From contig JABSRQ010000036.1 in NCBI GenBank assembly GCA_013215055.1, positions 1-45,169 on the forward strand: 45,169 nt of DNA. Reading direction: 5' to 3'. The translations under genes were made by a program, and so were the position numbers. Positions 27,164-36,367 of this stretch are shown one piece after another. Under the pieces are notes generated by a model. That model saw only the letters and a list, made by a program, of their open reading frames with translations, searched no databases and had not been told where the DNA came from. This stretch comes from Pseudomonadales bacterium (GTDB lineage Bacteria; Pseudomonadota; Gammaproteobacteria; Pseudomonadales; DT-91). How positions within the stretch are numbered: the first letter of the stretch is position 1; every line of letters starts with the position of its first letter.

Positions 27164-27832
27164 GTGGGACCACTATGTCTAAATGAAGGAATATTGAACA
27201 TTATCCCCACTAGCAACATTGACCAGCCTGCCGAGCACGATATCTACGTAGCCGGTGATGCTGAGATAGCGCAGGTTTGCAAGCTATTAGCCAGTGCCTT
27301 TACTGACGACCCTGTCCTTGGCTGGCTGAGTGGACAGCCTAAAATTTATGACGAGTTGTTTCGTTCTCAGGCTGAAGCGCTCTATAAACACCACGGTCAA
27401 GTCTATATAAATCGAGAGCAGACCGGTGCCGCGATGTGGCTACCGGCGGGTGTCTCCGCAAAGCCACCGTTTCATTGGCGGATGTTAACGGGCATGTGGA
27501 GTCTGGCCTGTACCGGCGGCCTTAAAAGCCTTAGACGTGGCGGAATTCTGCAAAAAATTATGGCTGAGCACCATCCGAATGAACCACACTTTTATCTGCA
27601 TGCCATAGGCGCCAGTATTGAGAACCAGGGGCGTGGCATCGGCTCGGCGTTGATCAAGGCCGGGCTAGATGCCTGCGACCAGCAGGGTATGCCTGCGTAT
27701 TTGGAATCAACTAACGAAAAGAACAATCCGCTATATGAACGCTACGGTTTCGAGGTTGTTGGGGAAGCAACACTGCCCGAGGGTGGGCCTGGGATGTGGT
27801 TTATGCACAGGGAAGCACGCACAAATCGCTAA
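27164..27832 (+). CDS. GNAT-family N-acetyltransferase
   Basis: About 212-222 residues. The acetyl-CoA-binding motif is seen as HAIGASIENQGRGIGSALI (motif A, Q-x2-R/G-x-G-x-A/G), followed by the motif B strand-helix YLESTNEKNNPLYERYGFEVVG. Architecture resembles GNAT enzymes that carry a long N-terminal part before motif A (e.g. LASAFTDDPVLGWLSG). The substrate is unknown. The frame opens with a GTG at 27164. A TTG at 27194 preceded by AAGGA at a short distance is the alternative start and would give MNIIPTSN. Downstream lies repeat material, so no operon partner is present. Confidence 0.85.
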   Translation: MGPLCLNEGILNIIPTSNIDQPAEHDIYVAGDAEIAQVCKLLASAFTDDPVLGWLSGQPKIYDELFRSQAEALYKHHGQVYINREQTGAAMWLPAGVSAKPPFHWRMLTGMWSLACTGGLKSLRRGGILQKIMAEHHPNEPHFYLHAIGASIENQGRGIGSALIKAGLDACDQQGMPAYLESTNEKNNPLYERYGFEVVGEATLPEGGPGMWFMHREARTNR

Positions 27833-27871
27833 AATATGAATTATCGATTCGCCAAAGGGATGTTATCGCTA

Positions 27872-27899
27872 ATCCACATCGCAATTCTCACCATCAACG
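27872..27899 (-). repeat. Inverted copy of the repeat at 22872
   Basis: The reverse complement reads CGTTGATGGTGAGAATTGCG then ATGTGGAT, matching 22872-22899 with three differences. It is located 39 bp past the GNAT stop codon. Confidence 0.6.
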
Positions 27900-28016
27900 A
27901 TTAATCGAATGGGGCCTTAATAGGCCTATACCCAGTTGCCAAGCGGCCCTTCAATGAAATTTTTTTAGGGGATTCGTCTAGACGCTTTGGAGTGTTTTTA
28001 GCAATGGAGATTGAAG

Positions 28017-28087
28017 GACTGCAATAGCCTGGTTGCAGGCTGACTATTAAGCTAAGCGGCATCAACTCAGTGCCCGCTTCCGACACT
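28017..28087. repeat. Full copy of the ~70-bp dispersed repeat
   Basis: GACTGCAATAGCCT, TTGCAGGCTGACTATTAAGC and CCGACAC follow the same order as at 4228-4301. The open frame 27901-28158 runs through it and is not considered a gene. Confidence 0.65.
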
Positions 28088-28155
28088 AAGCTCGACATAA
28101 ACGCGGTATTCATTGACGACGGTTTATCATCGATAAGAACCCAATAAAAGTAACC

Positions 28156-28733
28156 CAACTAAGCCTGCCAGGCGCCTGCAGAGGCACTTAGGTAATCAAT
28201 AAATAACGTTGTCTTCTTTGGTGTCCAGCGTCTATCGGGGTACATAGCATAGAGATTCAGCTCAACCGAGCTATAACTGGGAAACAACTGCACCAGCTCA
28301 CCACTTTGCAATTCACGGTGAATAATCGCGGCAGGCATCATTGTGATACCCGTGCCCATCAATGCAGAATTGCGAATCACATCAATGTTATTGGATGCAA
28401 GGTTACCCGCTACCGGCAACACCGTGATTTTACCGGCCTTTTGTAAAAACCATTGCCTGTCCAAAGTTGCCGGGTTATAGATCAGGCAGTTATGTTTGCT
28501 GACATCCTGTAGCCGCGTAAGCTTAGGGTTGTTTAACAGGTATTTAGGTGAGCAACACAAAATCACCTTAAAGCTATGCAGCTTCTTCGCCACCAGGCTG
28601 GAATCAGGCAGCTTAACAGCCACTCTCAGGGCCAGATCAAAACCCTCCATAACGATATCAACATTCCTATCATCCAAGGCCAAATCCCGCGAGATATCCG
28701 GATATTTACCCAGGAAGTGATCGATACCCCCCT
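28156..28733 (-). pseudogene. LysR relic, N-terminus lost
   Basis: This is the longest relic: about 190 codons nearly identical to the effector-binding half of the LysR protein at 35310-36209 (KYPDISRDLALDDRNVDIVM, GTGITMMPAAIIHRE, MYPDRRWTPKKTTLF). The DNA-binding helix-turn-helix and linker are missing. Upstream of ~28733 the sequence becomes unrelated, and the open frame (to 28806) starts with MGQAHFFIVLCLSSLARG instead. Without a DNA-binding domain it cannot function as a regulator. Its high identity suggests a recent duplication or continuing gene conversion with the intact copy. Confidence 0.9.
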
Positions 28734-28913
28734 GTTTCCTCAGGCTGAATAACCCCCTGGCCAAACTACTTAAGCAGAGGACGATAAAGAAGTGCGCCTG
28801 CCCCACCAGGTATAATCAAATAACCGCTGCTTAGTGAAATGCATAAAAATACATAAATATCAACAACTTAATGAAACAAGAAGTCTTTTCACCTTCCCAA
28901 ACACACATTTCAG

Positions 28914-29098
28914 TCAAGCAACAGTCAAACAAATTGACTTGCTCACTTTACAGGCAATAAGGTGGATACTTACGTTTCATCAAACAATCATATGATCATA
29001 AAAATGCATTTACCCCCATAAATTCAATCACCTAGCTGAGCACGTAAAGCTAAAACCCATCTTTTTGTAAAATCCAATCAAGCAACAGTCAAACAAAT
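28914..29098. repeat. 21-bp direct repeat flanking 143 bp
   Basis: The same 21 bases, core CAAGCAACAGTCAAACAAAT, occur at 28914-28934 and 29078-29098. The second copy ends at the last base of the AlbA-type pseudogene. The enclosed DNA has no gene. It may mark a past duplication or insertion boundary. Confidence 0.85.
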
Positions 29099-30439
29099 CA
29101 AGCCCAGTGAGGGATATAACGCATTGCCTTGCTACCAGCCTCTGGATCGTAAGGCCTTATTACCCCTGCATTGAATGTATCTTTAATGATCCTGCTCACC
29201 ATCGCACTATTTTTAGCTTCAATACTAAAGCGCTCACGCAGCGAGGTATTATTCACATGCTCACGATTCACATATTTAAGACAGCAGTGCATATAACAGG
29301 CGTGCATCCTGTCTTCTTTATCCATTTCGGAAAAGGTTTTATAGGCAAATAAAATGGCTCGGGTATGTTTATCGTACCGACTCAAATACCGGTGCGGGTA
29401 ATTGATAGAGTTCCGTTTGAAACACAACTTTATCTATACCCGAACCACGCTCTTCACAAATATTGATACGACGCATAAATGACGCCAAGGCCTCATTCCT
29501 ACTCTGTGGAGGTGTATCTAAAAAACGGTCCGTATCAACTAACGGTAGACCAGGATTGGTTATTTCCATGCGCATATCAAATAATTCAATCATAGGGCCT
29601 GCACCGGTGATTGAAAAATCTTGGTGAATAATCGCATTCGCCACCAATTCACGTATTGCTAACTCCGGATACATAGGCACTTCTTTACGAAAGACTTTAC
29701 CAATCTCTTCGTTAGAAGGTAGCAAGGTTTTGATATAATCAATAAGCCCTTCAAAACCTATTGCATAACCTTTATCACCTTCTATTTCACGCACCGTTTC
29801 TATACGGCTATTACCACGATATAAAATTAAACGTACGGACTTTCTATTAAGGTGGCGAAAATCTTGTAACTTTTTCGCAAACAAAATAGCGCCTAAATTA
29901 CTGATACACCATGAGCCATTGGTATTTTTAACAATAAACCGTTCGGCTTCAAATGCGGCTAAAATACCCTCACGCCCCTCAGGCAGAGACTGGTCAGTTA
30001 AATAGAAATAGGCAGGGTAGTCCAATAACTTAAGTACCTCTTCAGCAGTGACATTGTCAGCAGCAGATTGAAATTCAAAGGGCGTTTTATCAAACACGCG
30101 CCATAAAGCACGCTCTTTTTCTTTAAAGGCATCCAGTTTTTTCTTATAAGAGCCGACTCGAATGTATTCGGTACCATCAAACTGAACGGGTGTATGAGCT
30201 GCGGCTTGAATCTCAAGAATAACCACAGGGAATTCATCCGACACAACAAACTCATAAAAGCGAAAATGAATTTTAGGGGCCGTTTTCTGTAACAACCAAC
30301 TCTCCAGCTCTTGCTGCTTATGCTTTGCGGTAGAAGGTTTGAATGCTGTGCCTACAACCTTATGCGCTTCATCCTCTACTCCCCAGACCAAATAGGCAGA
30401 TTGCTTGCCAATAAGGATGGTACTTGGAATTAACGCTAA
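29098..30439 (-). pseudogene. Frameshifted, 5'-truncated AlbA_2/Schlafen-type transcriptional regulator
   Basis: Two overlapping frames together make one protein. The first (30439 to 29369) has the AlbA_2 domain end (SAYLVWGVEDEAHKVVGTAF), the GHKL-like C-terminal region (ELAIRELVANAIIHQDFS, ITNPGLPLVDTDRFLD, EERGSGIDKVV) and stops after PAPVFESVR. The second (29427 to 29098) resumes at HTRAILFAYKTFSEMDKEDR and ends in the expected DPEAGSKAMRYIPHWA. A frameshift therefore lies around 29375-29400. The N-terminal ~40 residues (Schlafen AlbA_2 start) are also gone: an in-frame stop occurs at 30440-30442. Family members are ~400 residues and often accompany defence islands. Both lesions make it a pseudogene unless the shift is a sequencing error. 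Confidence 0.82.
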
Positions 30440-30716
30440 TCAAGTTCACCTAGTCATAGATACAACACGTGAAGTAAATTTTCAGATGCATTAGGTTTAC
30501 CTATGGCCATCGCCCCCTCTCATCACATATTCGACACTAGCGGACGTGGTTTCATCCGGTCATCGATCTATATCGAACAGTCCAATCTGTGCGTCCTGAA
30601 TCTACGATTTATCCGGATTCCCTGACGTTGTCGATAATACAATATCATTTGATCAGAAAACTTCACAGAATAGGAATCCGTCGGAAAAAAGCGAGTTGGC
30701 CCATAGGAAAAAGCTA

Positions 30717-31709
30717 TTAAAGATTAAAAGCCCTGGCTAGCAACGTGTAAGATCGCAGTCTATCGTCAAAGTCATGGCAATTGCTCAATACGGTCATCTC
30801 CTGCACACTATGTTGTTCCGCCAAGTCTAATAACTTATTTCTTAACTGGGTGGCAGTGCCATAGACAACGCCTTTATCCAGTTCTTCGAGTATCTGTCTT
30901 TCATGGGCCGTCACCGAAAAATTAACGACTTCAGTAACTGATGGGAAAGGTATCCGGCTTCCCTGTGAAAGCTTCATTAACCACAGTGTTCTACACAGGG
31001 CCAAATTTCTGGCTTCTTCCTCAGAGTCTGCACAATACGCCATCACTCCTAAACCGGATTCTGGCGATGCCTGAAAGTCCGTAGGTTTAAAATTCTGCTG
31101 ATAATATGTTAGAGCTGGCAGGCTTTTCTCTGGTGAAATGAAATGCGCAAATACATAGCTCAATCCTTTTTCTGCGGCTAGCTCTGCACCGTTATTAGAC
31201 GAGCCTAGCAGCCATAGTTCTGGTGGTATTTCAGGTATAGGGCCAGCGACAATCTCTTCTGGCTGTTCTGGATTTGTATTAATTAATGAACAAACTGCCT
31301 GAAGTTTTTCTGAAAAATTGTCTCTATCGGCGCTATGGTCATACGCCAGAGCGTCCGCTACTTTAGCATCTGTGCCGAACGCTCTGCCTATTCCCAAATC
31401 AATGCGACCAGGATACATAGCGCTAAGAAGATTGAAATTCTCGGCAACTTTAAATGGACTATAATGAGGCAACATAACGCCACCTGATCCCAGGCGAACT
31501 CTCTGAGTTTCATGGGCCAATCGTGCGATGAGAATTTCAGGTGAGCAACTGACAAAATTGGATGATACATGGTGCTCTGCCAGCCAAAATCGATGATAAC
31601 CTAGCGTATCAGCCAGTTTAGCGAGAGTAATAGTGTGTTCCAGGGTTTGTTTAACAGTACAGTTATCGGGAATAAGCGTTTGATCAAGAATATTCAGTTT
31701 TAAATCCAT
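30717..31709 (-). CDS. LLM-class flavin-dependent monooxygenase (MsnO8-like)
   Basis: About 330 residues with the bacterial-luciferase-like TIM barrel. Motifs include TLGYHRFWLAEHH, SCSPEILIARLAHETQRVRLGSGGVMLPHYSPFKVAENF and MYPGRIDLGIGRAFGTD, typical of the MsnO8 subgroup of LLM oxidoreductases. They use reduced FMN or F420 supplied by a partner; the substrate here is unknown. The frame opens further upstream, at 31820. The ATG at 31709 has an AAGGA about 8 bases before it and starts the usual N-terminus (MDLKLNILDQ), so I choose it. A spacer of 277 bp with no gene follows its stop, and one of 413 bp lies upstream. Confidence 0.9.
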   Translation of the reverse strand: MDLKLNILDQTLIPDNCTVKQTLEHTITLAKLADTLGYHRFWLAEHHVSSNFVSCSPEILIARLAHETQRVRLGSGGVMLPHYSPFKVAENFNLLSAMYPGRIDLGIGRAFGTDAKVADALAYDHSADRDNFSEKLQAVCSLINTNPEQPEEIVAGPIPEIPPELWLLGSSNNGAELAAEKGLSYVFAHFISPEKSLPALTYYQQNFKPTDFQASPESGLGVMAYCADSEEEARNLALCRTLWLMKLSQGSRIPFPSVTEVVNFSVTAHERQILEELDKGVVYGTATQLRNKLLDLAEQHSVQEMTVLSNCHDFDDRLRSYTLLARAFNL

Positions 31710-32122
31710 TATTAAAATCCTTTCGCCTTCATAGTTTCTGGTTACTATCCCAATACTAAAACGCTCGGCATGAGTCCTGTTTGAAAGTAACCTAACAGAA
31801 CACAGTCTTAACCGTCTCATAGATTTGAATAAAATTTGTTTTGTATGAAGAAGTTGACATATTCTGGCTGAGTTTACCTATTTTTATAGTCGATGAGAAT
31901 ACTAAAAGTACAGGGGGGGGGAGAAGATAAGAAATATAAGTTTAATAGAAATAACCGATCTAACAGGTTAACTTTATATTCGATTGCAGGCTATAAACGT
32001 TCAATTTTCATTGTAAGTAATGCAACTGTAGTCATCCAATGCATTCTTAATGCACGATGAATCCCAGTTTATTTTTCTTATACCCTAGGCCGCTTAAGCC
32101 TCGTTGCAGGCTGACTATTAAG
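31710..32122. other. Spacer ending in a dispersed-repeat fragment
   Basis: No gene is seen apart from the leader of the monooxygenase. A run of nine G lies near 31912-31921. At 32095-32122 (AAGCCTCGTTGCAGGCTGAC then TATTAAGC) a partial copy of the ~70-bp repeat ends precisely where the MaoC relic begins. Confidence 0.5.
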
Positions 32123-32340
32123 CGATGGCGGCTATTGCCGGCGTGGATGAGATGCGCATGAGCCACCCGGTAAAACCCGATGACAGTATCTACGTCAAGG
32201 TCTGGATTGAACACGCACGCCTATCCAAATCCAATCCTGAACGGGGTATCGCCACAACTAAAGTGGAAGTGTATAACCAGGAAGATATTCTGGTGATGAG
32301 TTATAAAAACTCGTCTCTAGTGATGTGCCGCCCGAAATAA
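32123..32340 (+). pseudogene. MaoC dehydratase relic (3' half)
   Basis: The ~70 codons match the second half of the intact MaoC gene (36590-36808) with few changes, one being the loss of two codons after AIAG. Downstream homology continues to about 32390, including the hairpin TGCCGCT GGTAT AGCGGCA also found after the intact gene. The hot-dog fold's first half, with the substrate-binding region, is missing, so it is non-functional. It is preceded without a gap by a fragment of the ~70-bp repeat. Confidence 0.88.
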
Positions 32341-32929
32341 AAAATGGGTGAACAATGGGTAGTGAGGGCTGCCGCTGGTATAGCGGCATCTTCCATCAAA
32401 AAGTTACAAACGGATAGGCTGACTCATGGTAATCGGAGTACGTAGCGAAGCGAAGAAAGCTCCTTTACACCTCTCGAACGCAAGGTAGACTTAATCACGA
32501 TCAAGCCCAGGATGATAGAGGCCGGCACAGAAGTATTAATCAACCGTTTACAGCAAAAGGGAATATTGCAACAGCAGGCGGATGCATGGCATCACAATAT
32601 TTAGCGGCATGGATGATTGCCAAATTAGCGGGGGAAAAAGAGGCGGAATCGGCAATGCATTATGTGGCAGCCGTGGGTGAAAAAGAATCTGCTGTATCTC
32701 ATAGCATGTCGGTCATTAAACCTTATATTCACGCGTTATAAAATGCATAACGATACCCAGATTCAGAACTTCACTCGCTGTATTTATCGACGAGATACCT
32801 TTAGCGATGATCTAATCTCTATTCAAAAAAATGGATACATAGGTTACAAAAAACACCCTTTCAAGTCAACAAACAAGATATAGCTAATATGTTATAGTGT
32901 GAGCGCCACTATTTTAAAAGGATTTAACA
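32341..32929. other. Spacer with an unidentified C-terminal gene relic
   Basis: At about 32513-32742 the plus strand reads MIEAGTEVLINRLQQKGILQ in one frame. After a +1 shift it reads MASQYLAAWMIAKLAGEKEA and continues to a stop at 32742 (…VIKPYIHAL). This has the look of a protein C-terminus with a frameshift, but I do not recognise the family. The rest, to the hybrid kinase, is empty except for the kinase's ribosome binding site. Confidence 0.4.
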
Positions 32930-35197
32930 TTGCTAAACCGGCGCGTAATACACGGAATCCTGATAGCAATCTGCTACTTACTACTCAGCTTAAACACAGC
33001 TCACTCTTCAGCGCTAAAATTATCCTCCGATAATGGCGACTATGCGATTGGCCATGCCATACACTATCTTGACGATAAAAAATATGATGCCGTTCTTACG
33101 GCTGAGAATTTCGCAGACATAGAAATCAGATCTTTAAAAAAAAATCATGCCTCTCAGTTTAATCTGGTGAATATGGATTCAGGGTATTGGCTACGGGTTG
33201 ATCTTGTCAGTGATGTGCCTAACCCCGAATCCTGGTTCCTGCACTCAGATCGCGCCTTATATGATTTAAGTGTCTATTCTATGGTGAATAATCAGCCAAA
33301 TACGCTAAAAAAAATCCCTTCTCAACTTCAAGGCGGTCGCTCTGTCTATTCATTTGAATTAAACCATGATCACACGGTGAGCTTGCTCATACATGTTAAC
33401 GGAAAAACAGCTATCCCCCTCTATGTTCAAGAGGCCAGTGATTACAAAAACGCCGCTATCACCATCAACCACCTGTTTTCTGCACTTGCCGGTCTTCTCT
33501 TGGGGCTTGTGGTCTACAATTTTTTCCTATACTTACGTTTACAACAAGCCTCATATTTATATTACGTCTTTCATCTGATTTTTTCACTGACAGCTATCAT
33601 GGTCCTTGAAGGTTTTTTCCCTGACGTATTGCAAACATTTCAAGCACACTTCAATCAAAGCTATGCATCCATTCTTTTTGCCTGCCTTTTTATTCGTTCC
33701 TTTATGGAAACCCATAAAAAGATGCCGGTAGCGGATGCTATCTTGCTATGCATTTCATTGATAAGTGCGATCTTGATTTTTGTATCGTTTGAAAACTCTC
33801 AATTTATCATGAACATTCTGGCTCCAGGAATGGGCGTACTGGCGATTTACATCGCTATTTATAACCTTTCCAAGGGCTTTAAACCCGCGCGATTCTTCTT
33901 ACTCGGATGGATATTCCCGATAATCAGTATCATTTTATTTATGTTTGCTGATATAGGCTGGATCACCTATAGCCCTGCGTATAAATACGGTTACTTCCTG
34001 GGAACGGCTGTGGAGGCCCTTCTATTCTCTTTGGCGCTAGCCGATAGGATGGCTGTATTAAGAGAAGATAAAATAGCGCTTGAGAAAAAAAACCTGGAAC
34101 TTTCCCAGAATGAAAACAAGGCTAAAGATGCCTTTTTAACAGCCGTCAATCATGAGTTGAGAACCCCTCTCAATGCAATTTTCGGAGGCATACAATCTCT
34201 ACAGCCACAAGCTTCGCAAACATTATCCCCTGCGTTAAAACTGATACAAGACGGGGCAACTGACATGATGAATCTCATCAACGATATTCTCAGTTATACC
34301 GAAATACAGGCTGAAAAAGTCAGCACTAACAACAAACCTTTCGCCATCAAGTCAGAGCTGAATATTCTGCAGGAATTTTACCAACAACGATGCTGCGAAA
34401 AGGACCTCGCTCTTCACTGGCTTGTAGATGAAGACGTACCTGACTGGCTGTGGTGTGATGGAGATAAGGTCATTATCGTCTTGAGCAAGCTTTTGGATAA
34501 TGCCGTTAAATTTACAGAAAAAGGCAGAATAGACCTGGGAATACAATATATCGACGGTGAACTCATCTGCACCATCAAGGATAGCGGGATTGGTATTACT
34601 GACGTTCAGCAACAGCATATTTATCAACCCTTTCGACAAAATGAAGAAGGCTTCCATCGTCGCTACGGCGGGCTGGGCATAGGCCTATCGATCTGTAAAC
34701 AGCTGGTCGAATCGATGAGAGGTGAAATCAGGCTCTTTTCTAAACAAAACCAGGGCTCCATTTTTACAATGACCCTGCCTCTGCAATCAAGCGCAGCACC
34801 ATTAATCAACAACCCTTCATCAAACAAGGTGATAGAAAAACGGGTACTGGTGGTTGAAGACAACAAGGTGAATCAACAGGTTATATGTAAACTTCTGGAT
34901 ATATTGGGCTATAAAACCGTTATTGCTAATGATGGTGAGCAAGCCTTAAAGGCGTTGGAAGACAATGTCATCACGTTAATTCTTATGGATTTACAAATGC
35001 CGGTGATGGATGGCTTTACTTGCAGTCAGAATATTCGTAACCGTAGTGATGCTTTAAAAGATATCCCTATTATTGCCGTCACGGCTAATTTGATAGATGC
35101 AGACAGGATCCGTTGCAATGCCAGCGGAATGAATGAAGTACTTAGAAAACCCGTTGAAATACGTAAATTACAAAACACTTTAGAGACTTACTGTTAA
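32930..35197 (+). CDS. 7TMR-DISM hybrid sensor histidine kinase / response regulator
   Basis: A 755-residue membrane sensor. A signal peptide (residues 1-~26) is followed by a periplasmic 7TMR-DISMED2 domain (~30-160), then seven hydrophobic helices (~175-385). A short coiled coil (ALEKKNLELSQNENKAK) leads into the kinase: HisKA with phospho-acceptor His408 in AVNHELRTPLNAIF, HATPase N-box LLDNAVKFTEKG, G1 DSGIGI and G2 GGLGIGLSIC. The receiver domain at ~640-755 has the acidic pocket VEDN and phospho-Asp687 in LMDLQMPVMDG. DISM sensors are thought to bind carbohydrates or other small ligands. No cognate output regulator is adjacent. The start is TTG with AAGGA seven bases upstream; no nearby ATG gives the signal peptide. 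Confidence 0.92.
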   Translation: MLNRRVIHGILIAICYLLLSLNTAHSSALKLSSDNGDYAIGHAIHYLDDKKYDAVLTAENFADIEIRSLKKNHASQFNLVNMDSGYWLRVDLVSDVPNPESWFLHSDRALYDLSVYSMVNNQPNTLKKIPSQLQGGRSVYSFELNHDHTVSLLIHVNGKTAIPLYVQEASDYKNAAITINHLFSALAGLLLGLVVYNFFLYLRLQQASYLYYVFHLIFSLTAIMVLEGFFPDVLQTFQAHFNQSYASILFACLFIRSFMETHKKMPVADAILLCISLISAILIFVSFENSQFIMNILAPGMGVLAIYIAIYNLSKGFKPARFFLLGWIFPIISIILFMFADIGWITYSPAYKYGYFLGTAVEALLFSLALADRMAVLREDKIALEKKNLELSQNENKAKDAFLTAVNHELRTPLNAIFGGIQSLQPQASQTLSPALKLIQDGATDMMNLINDILSYTEIQAEKVSTNNKPFAIKSELNILQEFYQQRCCEKDLALHWLVDEDVPDWLWCDGDKVIIVLSKLLDNAVKFTEKGRIDLGIQYIDGELICTIKDSGIGITDVQQQHIYQPFRQNEEGFHRRYGGLGIGLSICKQLVESMRGEIRLFSKQNQGSIFTMTLPLQSSAAPLINNPSSNKVIEKRVLVVEDNKVNQQVICKLLDILGYKTVIANDGEQALKALEDNVITLILMDLQMPVMDGFTCSQNIRNRSDALKDIPIIAVTANLIDADRIRCNASGMNEVLRKPVEIRKLQNTLETYC

Positions 35198-35309
35198 CCC
35201 TCAATAAGCCACTAAAAAAACCGCCTATGCCTACAACAAATGTAAAACCTGCCCCATCATGTAAGCAACGCCGCCTTCTCAACGAAAAAGCCCATAAAAA
35301 TCACCCCAA

Positions 35310-36209
35310 CTAGCCCTGCCAAGCACCTGCGGATGCACTCAGGTAATCAATAAACAACGTTGTCTTCTTCGGTGTCCAGCGTCTATCGGGGTACATGGCA
35401 TACAGATTCAGCTCAACCGAGCTATAACTGGGAAACAACTGCACCAGCTCACCACTTTGTAACTCACGGTGAATAATCGCCGCAGGCATCATTGTGATAC
35501 CCGTGCCCATCAATGCAGAGTTACGAATCACATCAATGTTATTGGATGCAAGGTTGCCCGCTATCGGCAACACCGTGATTTTACCGGCCTTTTGTAAAAA
35601 CCATTGCCTATCCAGAGTCGCCGGATTATAGATCAGGCAGTTATGTTTGCTGACATCCTGTAGCCGCGTAAGCTTAGGGTTGTTTAACAGGTATTTAGGT
35701 GAACAGCACAAAATCACCTTAAAACTATGCAGCTTCTTCGCCACCAGGCTGGAATCAGGTAGCTTAACAGCCACTCTCAAAGCCAGATCAAAACCCTCCA
35801 TAACGATATCAACATTTCTATCATCCAAGGCCAGATCCAGCGAGATATCCGGATACTTACCTAGGAAGTGATCGATAAAACCCTGTTTTTCAAACAGCGT
35901 CACCAGGGATGCAGGCGCACTCACACGCAGATTACCTCGGGCACTGTTAATCAGTTGATCCACCTGATTCTCGGCATTCTCTATGCTCTCAAGAATCTGT
36001 ACCGCATGTTGGTAAAAAACCTCCCCCGCCTCACTGAGTTCGATATGGCGGGTGCTACGCAGGAATAATTTGCAGTGTAAACGCGCCTCCAGATTGCTAA
36101 TCGATTTACTGATACTCGATGCCGAGCAGGCCATGGTCTCTGCCGTGCGCACAAAGTTACCCACCTTAACCACATTCACAAACACCCGCATGGTGACAAT
36201 ATAATCCAC
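35310..36209 (-). CDS. LysR-family transcriptional regulator
   Basis: The 299-residue protein has the LysR helix-turn-helix at residues ~1-60 (TAETMACSASSISKSISNLE, ARLHCKLFLRSTRHIELSEAG) and the effector-binding domain from ~90. It starts with GTG, supported by AAGGAG seven bases upstream. It is divergent from a MaoC-type dehydratase gene (starts 158 bp apart), the usual arrangement for LysR and its target. The sequence is intact and is the probable parent or closest intact relative of the six LysR relics in this window. Confidence 0.93.
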   Translation of the reverse strand: MDYIVTMRVFVNVVKVGNFVRTAETMACSASSISKSISNLEARLHCKLFLRSTRHIELSEAGEVFYQHAVQILESIENAENQVDQLINSARGNLRVSAPASLVTLFEKQGFIDHFLGKYPDISLDLALDDRNVDIVMEGFDLALRVAVKLPDSSLVAKKLHSFKVILCCSPKYLLNNPKLTRLQDVSKHNCLIYNPATLDRQWFLQKAGKITVLPIAGNLASNNIDVIRNSALMGTGITMMPAAIIHRELQSGELVQLFPSYSSVELNLYAMYPDRRWTPKKTTLFIDYLSASAGAWQG

Positions 36210-36367
36210 GGCTAAGCTCCTTTACACCCACTGCATTAATTCCAAACTGGAATTAATATAATCCCATCTGGCATCTTTATACAAGCCATAAGCTGGGCTT
36301 TAATAGATTTGGCTACACACAGTAACCACCCCACACATTAACAGTGAAGAGAATCAAGGAAGCGACG

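Noticed and set aside
27901..28158. 85-codon minus-strand ORF
   Set aside because: It lies across the ~70-bp dispersed repeat and ends beside the LysR relic; an accidental frame in repeat DNA.
28156..28806. Functional second LysR regulator
   Set aside because: It lacks the helix-turn-helix and its upstream codons are unrelated to LysR, so it is listed as a pseudogene.
35647..35871. Plus-strand ORF also found at 28496-28720
   Set aside because: It appears conserved only because it is the antisense shadow of the LysR gene and its relic.
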